Assembly: GCA_017307865.1 (NCBI GenBank)
Contig: JAFKGE010000015.1
Coordinates: 179,641-243,640, forward strand
DNA from: Burkholderiales bacterium
Lineage (GTDB): Bacteria; Pseudomonadota; Gammaproteobacteria; Burkholderiales; Burkholderiaceae_C
Length of the DNA stretch: 64,000 bases
Direction of reading: 5' to 3'
Positions 46,246 through 55,953 of this stretch are shown piece by piece (position 1 is the first letter of the stretch; every line of letters begins with the position of its first letter). Position numbers and translations under genes: made by a program. The notes beneath the pieces are model-generated. The model did not search any database. It saw only the letters and a list, made by a program, of their open reading frames with translations, and was not told the origin of the DNA.

Positions 46246-46788
46246 TCAACGCGTCGATGGGGATTCACGCCAACCGGCCCCGGCCAGCCGCACGGCATGC
46301 GCCGCCACGTCGGCCGGCCAGGCTGCCACGAGGCTTTCGAAGCGCGTGCGTTCGCCGGCGAACAGGGCGCGCGCCGCTTCCTCGAAGCCCGGTCGGTGGC
46401 CGGCGATGGCGCTGATGAACTTGTAGGCGCGCTCCTGCGCCCGGCGGCGCTCGTCGGCGGCGTCGCCCGTCTTGCGCGCCTGGTCGACCAGCCGGCGCAG
46501 GGCGGCCGAGGCGCCGCCCGGCTGCGCCGCCAGCCAGTCCCAGTGGCGCGGCAGCAGGGTCACCTCGCGCGCCACCACGCCCAGGCGCGGGCGGCCGGGC
46601 GCGGGGCGCGGCGCCTCGGGAGCGGCCGCAGACGCCCCATCCGGCGTGATGCCGATGCGCGCCAGCCGCGCCGCGTGCTCGGCGTCGTCCAGCGACGCCA
46701 GAGCCCGCGCGATGTCGGCGTAGGCGCCCTGCGCCAGCCGGCGGTCGCCGACAAAGGCCGTGTAGCGGGACGAGTACGGTGTGTTCAT
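46246..46788 (-). CDS. DUF2239 family protein
   Basis: This 180-residue protein matches DUF2239 from memory: MNTPYSSRYTAFVGDRRLAQ, RLGVVAREVTLLPRHWDWLA, RRRAQERAYKFISAIAGHRP and ALFAGERTRFESLVAAWP. It is soluble and of unknown function. It precedes the MATE gene by 8 bases and is divergent from the sigma-54 activator. Two CCCGGG palindromes lie just before its start. Confidence 0.88.
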   Translation of the reverse strand: MNTPYSSRYTAFVGDRRLAQGAYADIARALASLDDAEHAARLARIGITPDGASAAAPEAPRPAPGRPRLGVVAREVTLLPRHWDWLAAQPGGASAALRRLVDQARKTGDAADERRRAQERAYKFISAIAGHRPGFEEAARALFAGERTRFESLVAAWPADVAAHAVRLAGAGWRESPSTR

Positions 46789-46796
46789 CGCTTAAT

Positions 46797-46829
46797 TTTA
46801 CCCGGGTTAAATAATTTTGCCCGGGTATT
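46797..46829. promoter_or_regulatory. Paired CCCGGG palindromes upstream of DUF2239
   Basis: TTTACCCGGGTTAAA (46797-46811) and TTTGCCCGGGTAT (46817-46829) are two near-palindromes with centres 19 bp apart, about two helical turns. They sit 9-41 bases before the DUF2239 start, so they probably overlap its promoter and form a double operator. The regulator is unknown. Confidence 0.5.
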
Positions 46830-46864
46830 TTTGGAAATGTGGCTTGCCCGCTACCATTGCCCCG

Positions 46865-48355
<1,491 letters not shown>

Positions 48356-48369
48356 TACTGATCGCCAGT

Positions 48370-48423
48370 CATACAAATGTATGAAATAAAGGCAATTATT
48401 TGTCTGTATTTCAATCAATTGCC
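48370..48423. promoter_or_regulatory. Candidate activator-binding dyads upstream of the sigma-54 promoter
   Basis: CATACA-AA-TGTATG (48370-48383) and GGCAATT...AATTGCC (48391-48397 and 48417-48423, 19 bp spacer) are inverted repeats in an AT-rich stretch 50-100 bp upstream of the -24/-12 promoter. That is the right distance for an enhancer-type activator site. The second could also act as the terminator stem of the activator gene. Confidence 0.45.
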
Positions 48424-48468
48424 TGTTTTCTAAAGGAGACACCGCCCAGCCGCCCATCATTTGCACTT

Positions 48469-48484
48469 TGGCATGCGTTTTGCA
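48469..48484 (+). promoter_or_regulatory. Sigma-54 (-24/-12) promoter of the Liv operon
   Basis: TGGCATGCGTTTTGCA has GG at 48470-48471 and GC at 48482-48483 separated by exactly 10 bases, matching the TGGCAC-N5-TTGCA consensus closely. It lies 53 bases before the binding-protein start and just after a sigma-54 activator gene. Confidence 0.85.
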
Positions 48485-48536
48485 TCCATATTCACTGGTA
48501 CGTCTTGCCCCCATCGACTCAAACGGAGATTCCCAC

Positions 48537-49724
48537 ATGCAACGTCGCTCTCTCATGGCCCTGGCCGCCGCGGCCACCCTCGTCAGCACCTCGGCCCTGG
48601 CCGCCGGCGAAATCAAGATCGCCCACATCTACAGCAAGACCGGTCCGCTGGAGGCTTATGGCAAGCAGACCCAGACCGGCCTGGTGATGGGCCTGAACTA
48701 CGCCACCGGCGGCACCATGGAAGTGGCGGGCAAGAAGATCGTGCTGATCGAGAAGGACGACCAGGGCAAGCCCGACCTGGGCAAGAGCCTGCTGGCCACC
48801 GCCTACGCCGACGACAAGGTCGACCTGGCCGTCGGCCCCACCAGCTCGGGCGTGGCGCTGGCCATGCTGCCGGTGGCCGAGGAATACAAGAAGATCCTGC
48901 TGGTCGAGCCCGCCGTGGCCGACTCGATCACCGGCGACAAGTGGAACAAGTACATCTTCCGCACCGGCCGCAACTCCAGCCAGGACGCCATCAGCAACGC
49001 CACGGCCATGGACAAGGACGGTGTCTCCATCGTCACGCTGGCGCAGGACTATGCCTTCGGCCGCGACGGCGTGAAGGCCTTCAAGGACGCGCTCAAGCAC
49101 GCCAAGATCGTGCACGAGGAATACCTGCCGCAAAACACCACCGACTTCACCGCCGGCATCCAGCGCGCGGTCGACGCGCTGAAGGACAAGCCCGGCCGCA
49201 AGGCGATCGAGGTGATCTGGGCCGGCGGCACGCCGCCCTTCGCCGCCCTGGCCGCGCAGGACCTGAAGAAGCGCTACGGCATCGAGGTCTTCACCGGCGG
49301 CAACATCCTGCCGGCCATGGCCAGCTACAAGGCCTTCCCCGGCATGGAAGGCGCCACCTACTACTACTACGGCATCCCCAAGAACCCGTCCAACGACGCG
49401 CTGGTGGCCATGCACTACAAGGAGTTCAAGGCACCGCCCGACTTCTTCACCGCCGGCGGTTTTGCCGCCGCCGAGGCCATCGTCACCGCGCTGAAGAAAA
49501 CCGGCGGCGACACCAACACCAACAAGCTCATCAAGACCATGGAGGGCATGAGCTTCGACACGCCCAAGGGCAAGATGACCTTCCGCAAGGAAGACCACCA
49601 GGCCATGCAGAGCATGTACCACTTCAAGATCAAGGTGGACCCGGCCTTCGCCTGGGGCGTGCCCGAGCTGGTGCACGAGATCAAGCCTGAAGAGATGCAG
49701 ATCCCGATCCGCAACAAGCGCTGA
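48537..49724 (+). CDS. Liv-type ABC substrate-binding protein 1 (sigma-54 operon)
   Basis: This 395-residue periplasmic binding protein has signal peptide RSLMALAAAATLVSTSALA|AG. The mature start (GEIKIAHIYSKTGPLEAYGK) and VGPTSSGVALAMLPVAEEYK are HAAT features. ATG 48537 follows GGAGATTCCCAC. It is the first gene after the -24/-12 promoter. The ligand is unknown. The downstream dioxygenase-like and hydrolase genes suggest an aromatic acid or its breakdown product. Confidence 0.92.
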   Translation: MQRRSLMALAAAATLVSTSALAAGEIKIAHIYSKTGPLEAYGKQTQTGLVMGLNYATGGTMEVAGKKIVLIEKDDQGKPDLGKSLLATAYADDKVDLAVGPTSSGVALAMLPVAEEYKKILLVEPAVADSITGDKWNKYIFRTGRNSSQDAISNATAMDKDGVSIVTLAQDYAFGRDGVKAFKDALKHAKIVHEEYLPQNTTDFTAGIQRAVDALKDKPGRKAIEVIWAGGTPPFAALAAQDLKKRYGIEVFTGGNILPAMASYKAFPGMEGATYYYYGIPKNPSNDALVAMHYKEFKAPPDFFTAGGFAAAEAIVTALKKTGGDTNTNKLIKTMEGMSFDTPKGKMTFRKEDHQAMQSMYHFKIKVDPAFAWGVPELVHEIKPEEMQIPIRNKR

Positions 49725-49734
49725 TCAGGGCCTT

Positions 49735-49855
49735 TTCTCCCTCCCCCGCTGGGGGAGGTTTGGGGTGGGGGCCAGCGGCCCCGGCAACACCCCGGCCCGA
49801 TCCGCCGCCCCCGCCCCTCACCCCCACCCTCTCTCCAGCGGGGAGAGGGAGTCCA
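49735..49855. repeat. GC-rich hairpin repeat between the binding protein and livG
   Basis: Two hairpins are seen: CCCTCCCCC-GCT-GGGGGAGG at 49740-49760, and CTCTCC-AGC-GGGGAGAG at 49831-49850, separated by pyrimidine-rich DNA. The unit resembles a widespread intergenic repeat of proteobacteria. It may reduce downstream transcription so that the binding protein is made in excess. Confidence 0.6.
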
Positions 49856-49862
49856 GGACTTC

Positions 49863-50630
49863 ATGCTCGAAACCGAGAACCTCACCATCCGCTTCGGCGG
49901 CCACGTGGCCGTCAACGCGGTGAGCTGCGCCTTCGCACCCGGCACGCTGACGGCCATCGTCGGGCCCAACGGCGCGGGCAAGACCACCTATTTCAACCTG
50001 ATCTCGGGCCAGCTCAAGGCCAGCGAGGGCCGCGTGCGCCTGAACGGGCGCGACCTGTCGGCGCTGCCGCCGTCGGCGCGCACCAAGGCAGGACTGGGGC
50101 GGGCGTTTCAGCTGACCAACCTGTTTCCCAACCTGAGCGTGCTGGAAAACGTGCGCCTGGCCGTGCAGGCCACGCAGGGCGGCGCGCAGGCGCTCAACCC
50201 GTGGCGCATCTGGAGCGACCACCGCGACTGGACGGCGCGCGCCCACGCCATCCTCGAATCGGTGGCCATGCAGGGCCAGCAGGGCATGCCGGTGGCCAGC
50301 CTGCCGCACGGCGACCAGCGCAAGCTGGAGGTGGCCCTCTTGATGGCGCTCGACCCGCAGGTCTACATGTTCGACGAGCCCACCGCCGGCATGAGCCACG
50401 ACGAGGCGCCCGTCATCCTCGACCTCATCCGCGCGCTGAAGCAGGACAAGAGCAAGACCATCCTGCTGGTGGAGCACAAGATGGACGTGGTGCGCGAGCT
50501 GGCCGACCGCATCATCGTGCTGACCAACGGCACCCTGGTGGCCGACGGCGAGCCGGCCGAGGTCATCGCCTCGCCGGTGGTGCAAGAGGCCTACCTGGGC
50601 GTCAGCAAGGAAGACGAGGTGACGGCATGA
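49863..50630 (+). CDS. Liv-type ABC ATP-binding protein LivG (sigma-54 operon)
   Basis: This 255-residue ATPase has Walker A GPNGAGKTT and Walker B VYMFDEPTAGMS. The signature is atypical (SLPHGDQRKLE, usually LSYGxQR). The switch His lies in LVEHKMDVV. It couples through ATGA to a small ORF inside a hairpin repeat that leads to livF. Confidence 0.93.
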   Translation: MLETENLTIRFGGHVAVNAVSCAFAPGTLTAIVGPNGAGKTTYFNLISGQLKASEGRVRLNGRDLSALPPSARTKAGLGRAFQLTNLFPNLSVLENVRLAVQATQGGAQALNPWRIWSDHRDWTARAHAILESVAMQGQQGMPVASLPHGDQRKLEVALLMALDPQVYMFDEPTAGMSHDEAPVILDLIRALKQDKSKTILLVEHKMDVVRELADRIIVLTNGTLVADGEPAEVIASPVVQEAYLGVSKEDEVTA

Positions 50631-50785
50631 AACGCGCAGCACGAGCATTCCAAACAGCCGAACGCAGAGGACGCAAAGAATTCGCAGAGGACGCAGAAAG
50701 AAACCATTTTTCATTCTGTATTTTTTGCGCCCTTTGCGATTCCTTTGCGTCCTCTGCGTTCGGTATTCAGGGGGCCGCTGAATGA
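50627..50785 (+). CDS. Small ORF spanning a hairpin repeat between livG and livF
   Basis: This 52-codon frame starts at the ATG that overlaps the livG stop (ATGA) and ends with a TGA overlapping the livF start (ATGA). It is made mostly of a long inverted repeat (arms near 50659-50698 and 50728-50762, units GCAGAGGACGCA and TTTGCGTCCTCTGCG). The peptide (MKRAARAFQTAERRGRKEFA...) resembles nothing known to me. It may be meaningless as a protein but could let ribosomes pass through the hairpin and keep livF coupled to livG. Confidence 0.45.
   Translation: MKRAARAFQTAERRGRKEFAEDAERNHFSFCIFCALCDSFASSAFGIQGAAE
50659..50762. repeat. Long inverted repeat, copy A (GCAGAGGACGCA family)
   Basis: CCGAACGCAGAGGACGCAAA pairs with the inverted TTTGCGTCCTCTGCGTTCGG about 60 bases later, with further related internal units. 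A second copy lies at 52574-52685. It is a REP-like hairpin element inside the Liv operon. Confidence 0.85.
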
Positions 50786-51510
50786 GCGCCAATCTGCTTG
50801 AGCTGCAGGGCGTGCACACCCACATCGGCGCCTATCACATCCTGCACGGCGTCGATTTGCAGGTGCCGCGCGGGCAGCTGACGCTGCTGCTGGGTCGCAA
50901 CGGCGCCGGCAAGACCACCACGCTGCGCACCATCATGGGCCTGTGGCAGGCCTCGCAGGGGCGCGTGCGCTTCGACGGCCAGGACATCACGGCGCGCCAC
51001 ACGCCGCAGATCGCGCAGGCCGGCATCGCCTACGTGCCCGAGAACATGGGCATCTTCGCCGACCTGACGGTGAAGGAAAACATGGTGCTGGCCGCGCGCG
51101 GCGCGCGCACCGCGGCGCAGATCGACAACCAGCGCCTGCAGTGGATCTTCCGGCTGTTTCCGGCGGTCGAGAAGTTCTGGAACCACCCGGCGGGCAAGCT
51201 CTCGGGCGGGCAAAAGCAGATGCTGGCGGTGGCGCGCGCCATCGTCGAGCCGCGCGAGCTGCTGATCGTCGACGAGCCCAGCAAGGGCCTGGCGCCCAGC
51301 ATCATCAACAACATGATCGACGCCTTTGCGCAGCTCAAGAAGAGCGGCGTGACCATCCTGCTGGTGGAGCAGAACATCGGCTTTGCCAAGCGCCTGGGCG
51401 ACACGGTGGCGGTGATGGACAACGGCCGCATCGTGCATGCCGGCACCATGGCGCAGCTGGCGCAGGACGAGGCCCTGCAGCAGCGCCTGCTGGGCCTGTC
51501 GCTGGCATGA
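50782..51510 (+). CDS. Liv-type ABC ATP-binding protein LivF (sigma-54 operon)
   Basis: This 242-residue ATPase has Walker A GRNGAGKTT, signature LSGGQKQML and Walker B LLIVDEPSKGLAP. It is full length. Its start is overlapped by the repeat-borne small ORF, and an interspersed repeat copy begins right after its stop. Confidence 0.94.
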   Translation: MSANLLELQGVHTHIGAYHILHGVDLQVPRGQLTLLLGRNGAGKTTTLRTIMGLWQASQGRVRFDGQDITARHTPQIAQAGIAYVPENMGIFADLTVKENMVLAARGARTAAQIDNQRLQWIFRLFPAVEKFWNHPAGKLSGGQKQMLAVARAIVEPRELLIVDEPSKGLAPSIINNMIDAFAQLKKSGVTILLVEQNIGFAKRLGDTVAVMDNGRIVHAGTMAQLAQDEALQQRLLGLSLA

Positions 51511-51573
51511 GTTTCAAGACAAATCGACTTGCAGCGCGTTCCCATCAAGCGCGGGCAGCTACTTTATTCATAG
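51511..51573 (-). repeat. Interspersed repeat between livF and livH
   Basis: On the minus strand: AAAGTAGCTGCCCGCGCTTG, then GGGAACGCGCTGCAAG and TTTGTCTTGAAAC. It starts at the base after the livF stop. Confidence 0.75.
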
Positions 51574-51586
51574 TATTTTCCGCCGC

Positions 51587-52567
51587 ATGAAAGCGCTCGA
51601 CTTCGACTACAAGCCCCTGCTGCTGGTGCCCGTGCTGGCGCTGCTGGCCCTGCCGCTGATCGGCTCGGGCTCGACCTGGGTCACGCTCACCGTGGCGGGC
51701 CTGGCCATGGGCATGATCATCTTCATCATCGCCTCGGGCCTGACCCTGGTGTTCGGCCTGATGGACGTACTGAACTTCGGCCACGGCGTGTTCATCGCGC
51801 TGGGCGCCTTCGTCGCCACCAGCGTGCTGGGCAGCATGAGCGGCTGGACCGGCTCGACCGAGCTGTGGCGCAACCTGGTGGCGGTGCTGCCGGCCATGCT
51901 GGCGGCCATGCTGGTGGCGGGCGCCGTGGGCGTGGCCTTCGAGCGCTTCATCGTGCGCCCGGTCTACGGCCAGCACCTCAAGCAGATCCTGATCACCATG
52001 GGCGGCATGATCATCGGCGAGGAGATGATCAAGGTGATCTGGGGGCCGACGCAGATTCCGCTGCCGCTGCCGGCGGCCATGCAGGGCTCGTGGCTGCTGG
52101 GCGAGGCGGTGATCGAAAAATACCGCGTGCTGGCCGTGATCGTCGGCGTGGCGGTATTCGCCGCGCTGATCTGGACGCTGGCGCGCACCAAGGTGGGCCT
52201 GCTCATCCGCGCCGGCGTGCAGGACCGCGAGATGGTCGAAAGCCTGGGCTACCGCATCCGGCGCCTGTTCGTCGGCGTGTTCGTGGCCGGCAGCGCGCTG
52301 GCCGGCCTGGGCGGCGTGATGTGGGGGCTGTACCAGCAAAGCGTGGTGCCGCAGATGGGCGCGCAGGTCAACATCCTGATCTTCATCGTCATCATCATCG
52401 GCGGCCTGGGCAGCACCACCGGCGCGCTGATCGGCGCCCTGCTGGTGGGCCTGATGGCCAACTACACCGGCTTTCTGGTGCCCAAGGTGGCGCTGTTTTC
52501 CAACATCGCGCTGATGGTGGCGGTGCTGCTGTGGCGGCCGCAGGGCATCTACGCGGCGTCGAAATGA
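51587..52567 (+). CDS. Liv-type ABC permease LivH (sigma-54 operon)
   Basis: This 326-residue permease has about eight membrane segments and the LivH blocks LTLVFGLMDVLNFGHGVFIA and IFIVIIIGGLGSTTGALIGA. ATG 51587 (MKALDFDYKPLLLVPVLALL) is used. Upstream sequence is interspersed repeat. Its stop overlaps (ATGA) a second small ORF that crosses repeat DNA to livM. Confidence 0.94.
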   Translation: MKALDFDYKPLLLVPVLALLALPLIGSGSTWVTLTVAGLAMGMIIFIIASGLTLVFGLMDVLNFGHGVFIALGAFVATSVLGSMSGWTGSTELWRNLVAVLPAMLAAMLVAGAVGVAFERFIVRPVYGQHLKQILITMGGMIIGEEMIKVIWGPTQIPLPLPAAMQGSWLLGEAVIEKYRVLAVIVGVAVFAALIWTLARTKVGLLIRAGVQDREMVESLGYRIRRLFVGVFVAGSALAGLGGVMWGLYQQSVVPQMGAQVNILIFIVIIIGGLGSTTGALIGALLVGLMANYTGFLVPKVALFSNIALMVAVLLWRPQGIYAASK

Positions 52568-52761
52568 AATTCAAACAGCCGAACGCAGAGGACGCAAGGG
52601 ATTCGCAAAGGGCGCAAAAAATGCAGAACCCAAAGTGGTTTTCTTCTGCGTCCTTTGCGTATTTTTTGCGCCCTCTGCGTCCGGCATTTTGGACGGTTAC
52701 TACGATAAGCATAGCTGCCCGCGCTTGTTTCAAAAGGGCCAAGACCGCTTTTAATTCATAA
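52564..52761 (+). CDS. Small ORF spanning repeat DNA between livH and livM
   Basis: This 65-codon frame begins at the ATGA overlap with the livH stop and ends with TAA 3 bases before the livM ATG. It runs through hairpin repeat copy B and an interspersed ATAGCT repeat. The peptide (MKFKQPNAEDARDSQRAQKM...) is read in a different frame of the repeat from the first small ORF, so the protein sequence is not conserved between copies, only openness. This may reflect selection for translational transit, or chance. Confidence 0.4.
   Translation: MKFKQPNAEDARDSQRAQKMQNPKWFSSASFAYFLRPLRPAFWTVTTISIAARACFKRAKTAFNS
52574..52685. repeat. Long inverted repeat, copy B (GCAGAGGACGCA family)
   Basis: CCGAACGCAGAGGACGCAAG pairs with the inverted TTTTTTGCGCCCTCTGCGTC about 80 bases later. 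It shares the outer arms and unit order with copy A at 50659-50762, with a diverged centre. Confidence 0.85.
52703..52758 (+). repeat. Interspersed repeat upstream of livM
   Basis: GCATAGCTGCCCGCGCTTGT, then CAAAAGGGCCAAGACCGC and TTTTAATTCATAA. It directly follows hairpin copy B and ends 7 bases before the livM start. Confidence 0.7.
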
Positions 52762-52764
52762 ACC

Positions 52765-53847
52765 ATGCTCAGCCGCCTTCTCTCCCATGACCTGCCGCGC
52801 AGCAAGCTGCTGGCGGCGATCCTGATCGTCATCGTGCTGGGCCTGGCCTTTGCGCCCTTTCTGTTTCCGGGCGTCAAGGCGCTCAACGTGGCGGCCAAGG
52901 TGCTGATCTTCATCGTGCTGGTGGCAGCGTTCGACCTGCTGCTGGGCTACACCGGCATCGTCAGCTTCGCGCACACCATGTTCTTCGGCATCGGCGCCTA
53001 CGGCATCGCCGTGGCCTGCACGCACCTGGGTCCGACCTGGACGGCGCTGGTGGTAGGGGTGGTCGTCGCCCTGCTTTTGTCGCTGGTGCTGGCGCTGGTG
53101 ATCGGCCTGTTCTCGCTGCGCGTGCGCGCCATCTTTTTCGCCATGATCACGCTGGCCGTGGCCGCCGCCTTCCAGACCCTGGCCTCGCAGCTGTCGGTCA
53201 TCACCGGCGGCGAGGATGGCCTGAGCTTCAAGCTGCCCGAGTGGCTGTCGCCCAGCTTCGAGCCGTTCGAAAGCGAGTTTCTGGGCGTGCTGATCGACGG
53301 CAAGATCATCAGCTACTACCTGCTGTTCGTCGTCTGCGCGCTGCTGGTGCTGGCGCTGCTGCGCATCGTCAACTCGCCCTTCGGGCGCGTGCTGCAGGCC
53401 ATCCGCGAAAACGAGTTCCGCGCCGAGGCCATCGGCTATCGGGTGGTGGTGTACCGCACGCTGTCGTCCGTGCTGTCGGCGCTGTTCGCCACCCTGGCGG
53501 GCTGCATGCTGGCGATCTGGCTGCGCTACAACGGGCCGGACACCTCGCTCAGCTTCGAGATCATGATCGACGTGCTGCTGATCGTCGTCATCGGCGGCAT
53601 GGGCACCATCTACGGCGCGCTGATCGGCTCGGTGCTGTTCATGATCGCGCAAAGCTATCTGCAGGACCTGCTGCGCCTGGCGGGCGAGGCCACGTCCGCC
53701 GTGCCGCTGCTGCCCGCCCTGTTCTCGCCCGACCGCTGGCTGCTGTGGCTGGGCCTGCTGTTCGTGCTCTCGGTGTACTACTTTCCGACCGGCGTGGTGG
53801 GCAAGCTGCGGGCGCGCATCACCCACGGCGCCCAGCCCCGATCCTGA
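52765..53847 (+). CDS. Liv-type ABC permease LivM (sigma-54 operon)
   Basis: This 360-residue permease has about ten membrane segments, with LivM blocks LLGYTGIVSFAHTMFFGIGA, SPFGRVLQAIRENEFRAEAI and VVIGGMGTIYGALIGSVLFM. It follows repeat DNA and precedes a second binding protein gene by 39 bases. Confidence 0.94.
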   Translation: MLSRLLSHDLPRSKLLAAILIVIVLGLAFAPFLFPGVKALNVAAKVLIFIVLVAAFDLLLGYTGIVSFAHTMFFGIGAYGIAVACTHLGPTWTALVVGVVVALLLSLVLALVIGLFSLRVRAIFFAMITLAVAAAFQTLASQLSVITGGEDGLSFKLPEWLSPSFEPFESEFLGVLIDGKIISYYLLFVVCALLVLALLRIVNSPFGRVLQAIRENEFRAEAIGYRVVVYRTLSSVLSALFATLAGCMLAIWLRYNGPDTSLSFEIMIDVLLIVVIGGMGTIYGALIGSVLFMIAQSYLQDLLRLAGEATSAVPLLPALFSPDRWLLWLGLLFVLSVYYFPTGVVGKLRARITHGAQPRS

Positions 53848-53886
53848 TTTCGTCACCCATCGACAACAACCCATGAGGAGACAGAC

Positions 53887-55029
53887 ATGATGAAGTCGCT
53901 GAAGCCATGGAGCCTGGCCGCCCTGGCGGCCGGCGCGCTCACGGCCTGGGGCCCGTCGGCCGGGGCCGCCGAGGTGGTGATCGGCCAGGTCGCGCCGCTG
54001 ACGGGCGTGCTGGGCACCACCGGCCAGCAGATGGTGCTGGGCGGCAAGATCTACTTCGACTGGGTCAATTCCCAGGGCGGCGTGAACGGCGCCACCATCC
54101 GCCAGGAGGTGGTGGACGACGGCTACAAGGTGCCCGACACCGTGCGCCTGACCCGCGCGCTGCTGGCCAAGCCCGAGGTGGTGGCGCTGTTCGGCTTTGC
54201 GGGCACGGCCAACATCACGCAGCTGCTGGCCGATGGCGTGCTGGAGCAGGGCGGCGCCGCGCTGGTGGCGCCCTACACCGGCGGCGAGCCGCTGCGCAGC
54301 CCGTTCAACCCGTGGATCTTCCACCTGCGCGCCAGCTACGGCGACGAGGCCGAGCACATGGTGCAGCAGCTGACCACGCTGAACATGAGCCGCATCGCCG
54401 TGGTGTACCAGGACGACGGCTTCGGCAAGGCCGGCCTGGCGGGCGTCGAGGCCGCGCTGGCCAAGCGCAATCTCAAGCTGGTGACCTCGGTCGGCTACGA
54501 ACGCAACACCGACAAGGTCGAGGACGCCGCCAAGGCCATCCGGGCCGCCGACGCGCAGGCCGTCATCATGATCGCCATCAACAAGGCGGCCGGGGCCTTC
54601 GTCAAGCGCTACCGCGAGCTGGGCGGCGGCGCGCAGCTGATGAGCATCTCGGTGGTCGACCCGGCGGAGATCGTCAAGATCGCCGGCCTCAAGAACGCGC
54701 ACGGCGTGGGCATCAGCCAGGTGGTGCCCTACCCCTACCAGCCGCGTCTGCCGGTGGTGCGCGAGTTCCAGCAGCTGCTCGAAAAATACGCGCCCGAGGC
54801 CGAGGTGAACTACACCAACTTCGAGGAATTCCTGGGCGCCAAGGTGCTGGTCGAGGGCCTGCGCCGCGCCGGCCCCGAGCCCACGCGCGCCAAGCTCATC
54901 AAGGCGCTCGAGTCGCTGCGCAACTTCGACCTGGGCGGCATCACCGTCAGCTACTCGCCCACCAACCGCGTCGGTTCGCGCTACGTCGAGGTCACCGTGA
55001 TCGACGGCGAAGGCCGGCTGCGGAAATAG
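53887..55029 (+). CDS. Liv-type ABC substrate-binding protein 2 (sigma-54 operon)
   Basis: This 380-residue periplasmic binding protein has signal peptide SLAALAAGALTAWGPSAGA|AE. The mature part (EVVIGQVAPLTGVLGTTGQQ; FGFAGTANITQLLADGVLEQ) differs clearly from binding protein 1, so the two probably recognise different ligands and share one permease. It follows GAGGAGACAGAC. Confidence 0.93.
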   Translation: MMKSLKPWSLAALAAGALTAWGPSAGAAEVVIGQVAPLTGVLGTTGQQMVLGGKIYFDWVNSQGGVNGATIRQEVVDDGYKVPDTVRLTRALLAKPEVVALFGFAGTANITQLLADGVLEQGGAALVAPYTGGEPLRSPFNPWIFHLRASYGDEAEHMVQQLTTLNMSRIAVVYQDDGFGKAGLAGVEAALAKRNLKLVTSVGYERNTDKVEDAAKAIRAADAQAVIMIAINKAAGAFVKRYRELGGGAQLMSISVVDPAEIVKIAGLKNAHGVGISQVVPYPYQPRLPVVREFQQLLEKYAPEAEVNYTNFEEFLGAKVLVEGLRRAGPEPTRAKLIKALESLRNFDLGGITVSYSPTNRVGSRYVEVTVIDGEGRLRK

Positions 55030-55068
55030 CCCGCCGTCCACACCCGCACTTCAAGCCCCGCACCCACC

Positions 55069-55953
55069 ATGTCACCCGCATCGCGCTACGCCACCTGCGC
55101 CGGCCATGAAATCCATTACCTGGACTGGGGCGCGCCCGACGCCCCGGTGGTGATCGCCTGGCACGGCCTGGCGCGCACCGGCCGCGACATGGACGAGCTG
55201 GCGGCCCATCTGGCCGCGCGCGGCTGGCGCGTGATCTGCCCCGACACCCTGGGCCGCGGCCTGAGCCAGTGGGCGCGCCAGCCCGAGTACGAATACTGCC
55301 TGGCCTTCTACGCCCGGCTGGCGCGCGAGCTGCTGGTGCAGCTGGGCATCGAGCGCTGCCACTGGGTCGGCACCTCGATGGGCGGCGCCATCGGCACCGT
55401 GGCGGCCTCGGGCTTTTTCGAGCCCGAGCTGAAACGCCGCATCCAGAGCCTGGTGCTCAACGACAACGCGCCGCAGCTGGCGGCCGCCGCCATCGAGCGC
55501 ATCAAGCAATACGCCGGCAGCCCGCCCGCCTTCGCCCGCGTCACCGAGCTGGAGGCGTTTTTTCGCGCCGCCTACCAGCCCTTCGGCCTGCTCACCGACG
55601 CGCAGTGGCGGCGCCTGACCGAAAGCAGCACGCGCCGCCTGCCCGACGGGCGCGTGACGCCGCACTACGACCCGGCCATCGTCGGCCAGTTCACGCACCA
55701 CCCCGACGACTACCTGATCTGGCACCACTACGACGCGCTGCAGATTCCGGTGCTGCTGCTGCGCGGCGCGCAGTCCGATCTGGTGCTGCGCGAGACGGCC
55801 GAGCAGATGCAAACGCGCGGCCCCGGCGCGCGCGGACAACTCCAGTGGATCGAGGTGCCCGACTGCGGCCACGCGCCGGCGCTCAACGTGGCGTCGCAGC
55901 TGGACGCGGTCACGGCCTTCATCGAGGCCGCCGCGGCCGTCACGGCACCCTGA
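55069..55953 (+). CDS. Alpha/beta hydrolase
   Basis: This 294-residue serine hydrolase has oxyanion region IAWHGLARTGRDMDEL, nucleophile elbow GTSMGG, acid region LLRGAQSDLV and His in DCGHAPALN. It is the last gene of the sigma-54 Liv operon, 39 bases after binding protein 2. Its stop touches that of the convergent IclR gene. The substrate is unknown. Family members hydrolyse ring-cleavage products, lactones or esters. Confidence 0.92.
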   Translation: MSPASRYATCAGHEIHYLDWGAPDAPVVIAWHGLARTGRDMDELAAHLAARGWRVICPDTLGRGLSQWARQPEYEYCLAFYARLARELLVQLGIERCHWVGTSMGGAIGTVAASGFFEPELKRRIQSLVLNDNAPQLAAAAIERIKQYAGSPPAFARVTELEAFFRAAYQPFGLLTDAQWRRLTESSTRRLPDGRVTPHYDPAIVGQFTHHPDDYLIWHHYDALQIPVLLLRGAQSDLVLRETAEQMQTRGPGARGQLQWIEVPDCGHAPALNVASQLDAVTAFIEAAAAVTAP

